Part shown: piece after piece, positions 33,713 to 40,639 of the stretch | Layout of the letters: each line of letters starts with the position of its first letter | Position numbering within the stretch: the stretch's first letter is position 1 | Assembly (NCBI GenBank): GCA_012965425.1 | Contig: DTSI01000097.1 | Location: forward strand, 1-40,639 | Origin: Methylococcaceae bacterium | GTDB lineage: Bacteria > Pseudomonadota > Gammaproteobacteria > Methylococcales > Methylomonadaceae | Length of the DNA stretch: 40,639 bases | Direction of reading: 5' to 3' | Program-made: the position numbers and the translations under genes | Notes under the pieces: model-generated | The model's database searches: none | Told to the model about the DNA's origin: nothing | Seen by the model: the letters and a program-made list of their open reading frames with translations, nothing else

Positions 33713-34612
33713 ATGACTCCTGAAGCACTTAGTTTACTCACTGACTTTTTTGATCACCTACGCTATGAAAAACGTGCATCAAAAAACACCTTAATCAACT
33801 ACCAACGGGACCTTAAGCAGCTAACGCTATTTTGTCAGCAAAAATCATGTAAGCACTGGTCCGAGCTACAATACTCTGACATCAGAAACCATATTGCCGG
33901 CCGCCACCGCCAAGGCCTCAGCGGTAAAAGTTTACAACGAGAATTATCTGCTGTTCGTAGTTTCTTCAATTACCTCGTTAAAAATAATTATTTACAAATT
34001 AATCCAGCCAGCTATCTACGCGCACCTAAAGCGTCCAAAACCCTACCTAAAACACTTGATGTTGACCAGATTAATGGCCTACTTGAGACGCCTGCAAAAT
34101 CAACACTAGAATGCCGAGATCTGGCTATTTTTGAAGTGTTTTATTCTTGTGGCCTTCGACTTTCAGAACTCACCGGATTGAACGTTGAAGATATTGATTC
34201 CTCCGAACAAATGGTCACTATTCGACACGGAAAAGGGCATAAAAGCCGCTTGGTACCCATTGGTAAAAAAGCACTATCAGCCCTAAAAAAATGGCTACCC
34301 ATACGACTCTCCCTCATAAAAAATAACGACCCCGCACTCTTTCTCAGCCAACACGGCAAGCGCCTTAGCAACCGAAGCGTACAAAGCCGACTGAGCCAAT
34401 GGTGTCAAAAAACCCATAGCCCTGTCCATATTCATCCCCACATGCTACGTCACTCTTTTGCCAGCCACTTTTTAGAATCCAGTCAAAATCTACGTGCGGT
34501 TCAAGAACTACTCGGCCACAGTAAAATAAGCACAACACAGATCTACACACACCTTGATTTTCAACATTTGCTACAAGTTTATGATAACACCCACCCTCGC
34601 GCTAAAAAGTGA
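33713..34612 (+). CDS. xerC: Tyrosine recombinase XerC
   Basis: XerC acts with XerD at the dif site to resolve chromosome dimers before division. The 299-residue protein has the N-terminal core-binding domain (1-105; YQRDLKQLTLFC, RELSAVRSFFNYLVK) and the catalytic domain. All catalytic residues are there: Arg149 in CGLRLSEL, Lys174 in HGKGHKSR, His243 and Arg246 in HPHMLRHSFA, His269 in LLGHSKISTTQIYTH, and the nucleophile Tyr278. Length and placement behind dapF-DUF484 identify it as the housekeeping XerC and not an integrase of a mobile element. xerC-proximal HAD hydrolase genes common in some relatives are absent. Confidence 0.96.
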   Translation: MTPEALSLLTDFFDHLRYEKRASKNTLINYQRDLKQLTLFCQQKSCKHWSELQYSDIRNHIAGRHRQGLSGKSLQRELSAVRSFFNYLVKNNYLQINPASYLRAPKASKTLPKTLDVDQINGLLETPAKSTLECRDLAIFEVFYSCGLRLSELTGLNVEDIDSSEQMVTIRHGKGHKSRLVPIGKKALSALKKWLPIRLSLIKNNDPALFLSQHGKRLSNRSVQSRLSQWCQKTHSPVHIHPHMLRHSFASHFLESSQNLRAVQELLGHSKISTTQIYTHLDFQHLLQVYDNTHPRAKK

Positions 34613-34745
34613 TCCTATCTGATTTACAACGGCCATTTTTCCTTTCCTTTAAATAAATATCGTTTTCAATAACTTACCTTGGCATTTCTGATAACATAAC
34701 GTTTAATTTCTTTACCTGTCTGAATAAACAAGCAAGGCATACAAT

Positions 34746-35738
34746 ATGACGATCAGTTCAATTATTGATAATATTAAATACCGTGGGTTTGGCTGGATAT
34801 TGGGTTTTTTTGTTTTCATGATCCTTGTGTTAGCCACTATTCTAGCGCAGTACTCATCAATGGAACCCGAGCAGTTCAACGTTCAAGAAGAAGCGCTCAA
34901 ATCATCCCAAAAAACCAATATACGGATCGTCCCTAACGGCTATGTCTATAGCAACACGCTTGCTATTCTCATCACTACCCTTTTAGACAAAAACGGCGGC
35001 TACTTAAGCAACGATGTTGCCCCGCCCAGCGTATTCCTCGATAACATGCCGAGTTGGGAGTTTGGTGCTTTAGTCATGGTTCGTGATGGTGCGTCCGCAC
35101 TTAGGAATCACTTTGCACGTTCACAATCGCAATCAAGTGAAGACCCGGATTTAGCGAAAGCAGAACCGTATTTTTACTATGAACACACCTCTTGGGCACT
35201 CCCTTCAACGGAAGGGGAATACCGTAAAGGTAATAGAGCACTCAAACGCTATATGCATCGTCTACTCAATACCCGAGCCCAAAACCGCGCTCAATTTTAT
35301 TCTCGCGCCGATAATCTAAGGCAATATTTTGAAGTTGTTGAAAAGCGCTTAGGCGGTCTTTCTGCCCGGTTAATTGCCAGTACCGGCCGACTCCAACCCA
35401 CTAATATCAATGAACGCTATGCAACCATGATGCAAACCTCTTGGATAAAAATTGATGATGTTTTCTGGGAAGCACGGGGTGCAACGTGGGCACTGGTCCA
35501 CCTACTTAAAGCTGTCGAACACGATTTCGGCAACGTTTTAGCCGATAAAAATGCCACCGAAACGATGCAACGCGTTATCCACGAATTAGAAAAAGCCATC
35601 ACCCCCATTTGGAGCCCTATGATTCTAAATGGTGATGGTTTTGGCATCTTATCTAATTATTCGCTAACAATGGCAACCTATATTACCCGAGCTAATGCTG
35701 CAACTTTAGATTTGCGCGACATTATGATGCGCGGTTAA
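34746..35738 (+). CDS. DUF2333 membrane-anchored protein
   Basis: A 330-residue protein of family DUF2333. One N-terminal membrane helix (about 15-35) follows a short cytosolic start, so the remainder likely lies in the periplasm. Typical parts are GYVYSNTLAILITTLLDKNGGYLSNDVAPPSVFLDNMPSWEFGALVMVRD, LNTRAQNRAQFYSRADNLRQYFEVVEKRLGGLSARL, and DDVFWEARGATWALVHLLKAVEHDF. The final portion has MILNGDGFGILSNYSLTMATYITRANAATLDLRDIM. No enzymatic motif is evident. The DUF4389 gene comes 53 bases later. Function unknown; the domain is widespread in gammaproteobacteria. Confidence 0.9.
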   Translation: MTISSIIDNIKYRGFGWILGFFVFMILVLATILAQYSSMEPEQFNVQEEALKSSQKTNIRIVPNGYVYSNTLAILITTLLDKNGGYLSNDVAPPSVFLDNMPSWEFGALVMVRDGASALRNHFARSQSQSSEDPDLAKAEPYFYYEHTSWALPSTEGEYRKGNRALKRYMHRLLNTRAQNRAQFYSRADNLRQYFEVVEKRLGGLSARLIASTGRLQPTNINERYATMMQTSWIKIDDVFWEARGATWALVHLLKAVEHDFGNVLADKNATETMQRVIHELEKAITPIWSPMILNGDGFGILSNYSLTMATYITRANAATLDLRDIMMRG

Positions 35739-35791
35739 AAACTACTGGTTAATGCTTTTCGTAGCGAATCAATCATTAAGGAAACTCAAAC

Positions 35792-36094
35792 ATGCAAGAG
35801 GATATTAATCAGAACCTGCAAAAATTAAGCACCTGGAAACGTATTTTCTTTATGGCAATCTTTGCTGTCATGGTCAGTCTGGTTCAAATAGTTTTACAAC
35901 TTATTATTCTATTACAGATTGCTTCAATGCTAATGACCGGCAACCCGAACACCAACATTCTTGGTTTTGGTAAAAAACTTTCAATGTACCTCTACGATAT
36001 CGTATTGTTTTTAACTTTCAACAGCGAACGACTGCCGTTTCCTTTTTCAGAATGGTCACTGACTGAAACCTTGGAAAAAAAAAGCCCTCGATAA
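35792..36094 (+). CDS. DUF4389 small membrane protein
   Basis: A 100-residue membrane protein of the DUF4389 family. Two hydrophobic segments (about 18-48 and 64-80) lie after a charged start, and the diagnostic C-terminal part is NILGFGKKLSMYLYDIVLFLTFNSERLPFPFSEW, where FLTFNSExxPFPFSxWP is the family signature. A GGAA ribosome site is present. It lies 53 bases after DUF2333 and 52 before dinB. Role unknown. Confidence 0.88.
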   Translation: MQEDINQNLQKLSTWKRIFFMAIFAVMVSLVQIVLQLIILLQIASMLMTGNPNTNILGFGKKLSMYLYDIVLFLTFNSERLPFPFSEWSLTETLEKKSPR

Positions 36095-36146
36095 GGCCTC
36101 AAGAGATCTAAAAATCTACCCTGATTAACCGTCTTGCTTTTGTCCC

Positions 36147-37238
36147 ATGAGTACAGAACTGTTAAGAAAAATCATTCACATAGACATGGATGCTTTTTTT
36201 GCTGCCGTCGAACAGCGTGACTTCCCACAATACCGCAATAAACCCCTCATCGTCGGCGGCTTGCCAAACAGTCGGGGTGTCGTTGCCACCTGTAGTTATG
36301 AAGCGCGTGCCTTTGGTATTCATTCCGTTATGCCATCATCAAAAGCCTACCGTCTGTGTCCCAGTGCAATTTTCGTAAAACCCAGATTCGCAGTTTACCG
36401 AGCAGTCTCGGAACAAATTCGTGAAATTTTCAGAGAATATACTGATCTTGTTGAGCCGGCCTCACTGGATGAAGCCTACCTTGATGTGACAACTGTTCAG
36501 GACTTTCAACAGTCAGCAACACTCATTGCGCAAGATATTACGCAAAAAATAAAACAACGCACTCAACTGACTGCATCCGCCGGTATTTCTTATAATAAGT
36601 TCCTCGCCAAAATCGCTTCCGATATAAATAAACCCAATGGTTTTTATACTATTACTCCAGAACAAGGGCCAACGTTTATTAAGCAATTACCCATCGGCAA
36701 ATTTCATGGCATTGGACGCGCCACTGAAAAGAAAATGCACGCTCTGGGTATTCATACCGGAAAAGAACTCACAATGCTCAGCAAAGAACAGTTACAAAGT
36801 CATTTTGGTAAAACCGGGTTACATTACTTTCACATAGCCAACAATCAAGATAACCGTCCCGTACGCCCTCACCGGCTAACAAAATCAGTCGGTGTTGAAC
36901 AAACATTTTCAAAGGACATCAGTGATCCCATTTTAATTGAACAAACGATCAATCGTTTATTTTTAGCAGCTTTTGCAAAGTTACAAACAAAAGAGCTCAC
37001 CGCAATGACCGTCACGATTAAAGTAAAGTATGAAAACTTTGAGCAAATTACCCGTAGCAAAACCATCCTTGACCGCATTACCGATCCAAGCCTAGGTCCG
37101 TACATTATTGCAGAACTCACCAAGAAAACCGCTATTAGTCAACGAAAAGTTCGGTTATTGGGTGTCACCTTTTCATCGCTAGAATCAACCATCACATCAC
37201 CTCGTCCTAAACAACTGGATTTATTTCAACTTAACTGA
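36147..37238 (+). CDS. dinB: DNA polymerase IV (Y-family)
   Basis: DinB is the error-prone translesion polymerase. The 363-residue chain has the palm motif IIHIDMDAFFAAVE (Asp13 as metal ligand and the Phe pair at 17-18 including the steric gate), the second catalytic pair Asp108-Glu109 in SLDEAYLDVT, and SAGISYNKFLAKIASD (fingers/palm). The thumb helix-hairpin-helix region has LPIGKFHGIGRATEKKMHALGI. The little-finger domain (about 235-345) follows. The last residues QLDLFQLN give a clamp-binding motif (QLDLF). The final 13 bases overlap the convergent darP gene in the opposite strand. No LexA box was recognised upstream. Confidence 0.96.
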   Translation: MSTELLRKIIHIDMDAFFAAVEQRDFPQYRNKPLIVGGLPNSRGVVATCSYEARAFGIHSVMPSSKAYRLCPSAIFVKPRFAVYRAVSEQIREIFREYTDLVEPASLDEAYLDVTTVQDFQQSATLIAQDITQKIKQRTQLTASAGISYNKFLAKIASDINKPNGFYTITPEQGPTFIKQLPIGKFHGIGRATEKKMHALGIHTGKELTMLSKEQLQSHFGKTGLHYFHIANNQDNRPVRPHRLTKSVGVEQTFSKDISDPILIEQTINRLFLAAFAKLQTKELTAMTVTIKVKYENFEQITRSKTILDRITDPSLGPYIIAELTKKTAISQRKVRLLGVTFSSLESTITSPRPKQLDLFQLN

Positions 37239-37747
37239 TCCGTCTCATCAAATAATCCTTTTAACTGCCGGAATAATAACCGTGCAGACTTCGCTGGTTT
37301 AGCCAGTGCCATTTCTTTTTTAGCCCCTCGTACCAACTGACGTAAATATTGTATATCCGCTTCTGGATGGGTATCTAATAATTCAGTTAACGCCGTTTTA
37401 TCATCCGATAACAGTCGAGCCCGCCAATGCTCTACTTTATGCAACTCACGCGCAGAATGCGCACTTTTATTTTTAAATAAATCAAGACGTTCTCGAATAA
37501 TATCCGTTTCAATAGTACGTAATATCCCAGCAATATATTTAAGCTGCCTTTTTCGGGCACCTTTATTAGCAGGCATAGCAGATGCCATCTTAACAGCCTC
37601 CCTTAACTGATCTGATAACTTCAACGCCACTAAACTTGCAACCGATAATTCAACTAATTCTTTTGCCATCATATGTAAGACCTGATCCTCTCGCTTTAAT
37701 TGCGAACGACTTGGCCGGTTAACATCCGCTACTTCTAAATCTTTCAT
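37226..37747 (-). CDS. darP: DarP/YjgA ribosome-associated protein
   Basis: DarP (YjgA) joins late 50S ribosomal subunit intermediates. Starting at ATG 37747 the product has 173 residues; the longer frame upstream belongs to the preceding small gene. The ribosome site GGGGTG sits just before the start. Family features are RPSRSQLKREDQVLHMMAKELVELS at the start, ANKGARKRQLKYIAGILRTID-like (here TIETD) in the middle, and the RARLLSDDKTALTELLDTHPEADIQYLRQLVRGAKKE block. The 3' end overlaps the end of dinB by 13 bases, tail to tail, so no terminator separates them. Confidence 0.93.
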   Translation of the reverse strand: MKDLEVADVNRPSRSQLKREDQVLHMMAKELVELSVASLVALKLSDQLREAVKMASAMPANKGARKRQLKYIAGILRTIETDIIRERLDLFKNKSAHSARELHKVEHWRARLLSDDKTALTELLDTHPEADIQYLRQLVRGAKKEMALAKPAKSARLLFRQLKGLFDETDQLS

Positions 37748-37748
37748 A

Positions 37749-37922
37749 TCACCCCATAACCAATAAAAACACCACAAACAAAACCACCAAACCTATCGGC
37801 ACTATGACGGCCTTCCAATCCGAGGGAACATCACGATTCCTTATCATTGATGACCTTATACTCGGAATGAATATTAATAACACCCCTGACACAATTATCC
37901 CTAAGACTAGATTTTCCCACAT
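37749..37922 (-). CDS. Small two-helix membrane protein upstream of darP
   Basis: A 57-residue product from ATG 37922 (MWENLVLGIIVSGVLLIF); a TTG five codons upstream is also possible. It has two hydrophobic segments (about 4-20 and 37-55) with a basic loop between (RSSMIRNRDVPSDWK), so both ends probably face the periplasm by the positive-inside rule. Its TGA stop is one base from the darP ATG, which strongly suggests translational coupling and supports a real gene. I do not recognise a family. The function is unknown. Confidence 0.6.
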   Translation of the reverse strand: MWENLVLGIIVSGVLLIFIPSIRSSMIRNRDVPSDWKAVIVPIGLVVLFVVFLLVMG

Positions 37923-37986
37923 TGATAATGTTTCCAATTTACCTACTCACTTAACTTATTCAACACGATTAGCTCACTTACCTACC

Positions 37987-38502
37987 TTAAAGCATTGTCA
38001 AAATTTGCTGCCATTGGCGTTTTTTTTCTACTACCGACATGGCCGCATAGGCGGGACTCGTCGAGGGTAATCGATAGTAGTCTAGATCATTCACTATCTG
38101 AGGTAACACCCGACGCTGAAAAATTTGCTCTGCCGCCCGACCATTAAAAAACACTGCCCGCACCAAGGGATATGTCTTAAAAAAACAACCAAAATCATTG
38201 ACCGTTATAGACTGCGACTTAATGCTCGAATCTAAACTTCCCTCACGTTGACAACTTTGTAAAACATCCCAAACGGCAACACCTTCAGTCAATAACAAGG
38301 CAACCTTCTGCTGGTAAGTTGTTAACTCTGGAGCAGCAAACAAAGACGACATAATCAACCAAAAAGCATTACGCTCATGACCATAGTACTGTTGCTTCTT
38401 GAGTGAATCTTGACTGGGTACCGTTCCTAATACAAGCACTTTTGAGGCTTCGTTTACCAAGGGTGAAAAACCACTGACCCAATCACCTGAACCATTGACC
38501 AA
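37987..38502 (-). CDS. DNA-deoxyinosine (hypoxanthine) glycosylase, UDG superfamily family 6-like
   Basis: A 171-residue DNA repair protein that would remove deaminated adenine (hypoxanthine) from DNA. The N-terminal motif VLVLGTVPSQDSLKKQQYYGHERNAFW is the family-6 form of UDG motif I, with LGTxPSxxSLxxxQYYxxxxNxFW and the proposed catalytic Asn45. The C-terminal RLPSTSPAYAAM matches the LPSTSPA motif II of that family. In between lie VAVWDVLQSC and FFNGRAAEQIF. The start is TTG at 38502, preceded at five bases by GAGGAG; ATGs nearby are out of frame. Mug/MUG enzymes and single-strand UDGs have different motif sequences. It is divergent from pgm. Confidence 0.85.
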   Translation of the reverse strand: MVNGSGDWVSGFSPLVNEASKVLVLGTVPSQDSLKKQQYYGHERNAFWLIMSSLFAAPELTTYQQKVALLLTEGVAVWDVLQSCQREGSLDSSIKSQSITVNDFGCFFKTYPLVRAVFFNGRAAEQIFQRRVLPQIVNDLDYYRLPSTSPAYAAMSVVEKKRQWQQILTML

Positions 38503-38589
38503 AATTACTCCTCAAAGTGGCATTATACGCCAACATAACCCCACATAACGTAATTGAAATGTAAGTCATAACCACAAATACAGCACTAA

Positions 38590-40293
<1,704 letters not shown>

Positions 40294-40314
40294 GTACGTT
40301 TTCCTATTCACCGG

Positions 40315-40639
40315 TCAACTCAAGGTCAACGATGTATGCAAATTTTCAACCGGTATTTGCTCTTCAATATCATGAGCGACCGTATGTAATAAACAAATCA
40401 CCGTCACGCCCACGGCGATCAAAGCAATCTGTTTTAAACTAGATTGCATATCTGTTTTCTTATGCAAGGTAGGAATTAAATCAGCAACGGCAATATAAAT
40501 AAAACTTGAAGCGGCCAAAACCAGAAAATAAGGCAAATAACCGTGTAAATCAGCCAAACCAAAATAGGCAAAAATACCGCCAAAAACAGTTGTTAAACTA
40601 GCTAGAACATTATAGAACAGTGCCTTCCGACGTGAATAA
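40315..40639 (-). CDS. ZIP-family divalent metal transporter, C-terminal part (partial)
   Basis: The frame is open to the right edge of the window (108 codons seen), so the N-terminal part is missing. Residues at the edge (SRRKALFYNVLASLTTVFGGIFAYFG) and LPYFLVLAASSFIYIAVADLIPTLHKK match the second half of ZIP transporters, which take up zinc, iron or manganese; the AxxFIYIAxADLIPxLH segment is the metal-path helix V signature. LKQIALIAVGVTVICLLHTVAHD is the last helix, and the tail is polar. An apparent start within the visible segment is a TTG and is not the real start. The gene is convergent to pgm, with a 21-base gap. Confidence 0.88.
   Translation of the reverse strand, partial: YSRRKALFYNVLASLTTVFGGIFAYFGLADLHGYLPYFLVLAASSFIYIAVADLIPTLHKKTDMQSSLKQIALIAVGVTVICLLHTVAHDIEEQIPVENLHTSLTLS

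Noticed and set aside
33713-34612. Tyrosine recombinase as sign of a mobile element
   Set aside because: Size, catalytic motif spacing and the dapF-DUF484 context show housekeeping XerC; no att repeats or cargo were seen.

Overview
The window reads as chromosomal DNA from a gammaproteobacterium, moderately A+T-rich by eye and probably marine. The lptM-lysA-dapF-DUF484-xerC cluster, dinB, darP, DUF2333/DUF4389, DUF2782, the YheS-type ABC-F protein and PhoB/PhoR are typical of free-living Gammaproteobacteria. A sodium-pumping oxaloacetate decarboxylase, TRAP permeases and the general gene set fit a Thiotrichales/Piscirickettsiaceae-like lineage such as Cycloclasticus or Methylophaga, but that placement is only a guess. 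I see no rRNA, tRNA, CRISPR array, insertion sequence or prophage gene. The window looks like core and light accessory chromosome, with two broken genes.

Layout. 1-1573: end of purH and complete purD (purine synthesis). 1636-3340 (minus): msrB overlapping an M18 aminopeptidase. 3550-6783: oadG-oadA-oadB, the Na+ pump. 6917-12947 (minus): clpB with a good sigma-32-type promoter, then phoB-phoR, a TSUP permease and a DUF1439 protein. 13292-15566: a tight four-gene operon of two DUF1538 membrane proteins, a divergent P-II-like protein and a twin-CBS protein. This is the most likely under-described system here. 15620-16966 (minus): a cold-shock-like/TM2 fusion and an unknown four-helix membrane protein. 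17108-18991: an orphan PAS histidine kinase followed by a PAS-only paralogue. 19083-20981 (minus): a YheS-like ABC-F ATPase. 21215-21524: a frameshifted ABM-domain gene. 21622-23472 (minus): NDH-2 and a YcxB-like protein. 23669-25832: DUF2782, FetB-like permease and an unknown exported, C-terminally anchored protein.

25899-28698 holds a fructosamine-kinase-family gene and the remains of a tungstate ABC transporter: a tupA with an internal out-of-frame deletion, a divergent intact tupC-like ATPase, and no permease gene. 28771-34612 is a long same-strand run, dctQ-dctM-lptM-lysA-dapF-DUF484-xerC, with very small gaps. It links a TRAP permease without its binding protein to LPS-transport assembly, lysine/peptidoglycan precursor synthesis and dimer resolution. 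34746-37238 holds DUF2333, DUF4389 and dinB. dinB overlaps convergent darP tail to tail, and darP lies behind a 57-residue membrane protein. A family-6-type hypoxanthine/uracil DNA glycosylase, phosphoglucomutase and the C-terminal end of a ZIP metal transporter close the window.

Functional themes are energy and ion coupling (Oad Na+ pump, NDH-2, TRAP), phosphate sensing, protein and DNA repair (MsrB, ClpB, DinB, glycosylase) and several small-ligand regulatory modules (P-II-like, CBS, PAS). Several starts are GTG or TTG supported by strong Shine-Dalgarno sequences. All homology calls come from motif recognition by eye; no database search was run.
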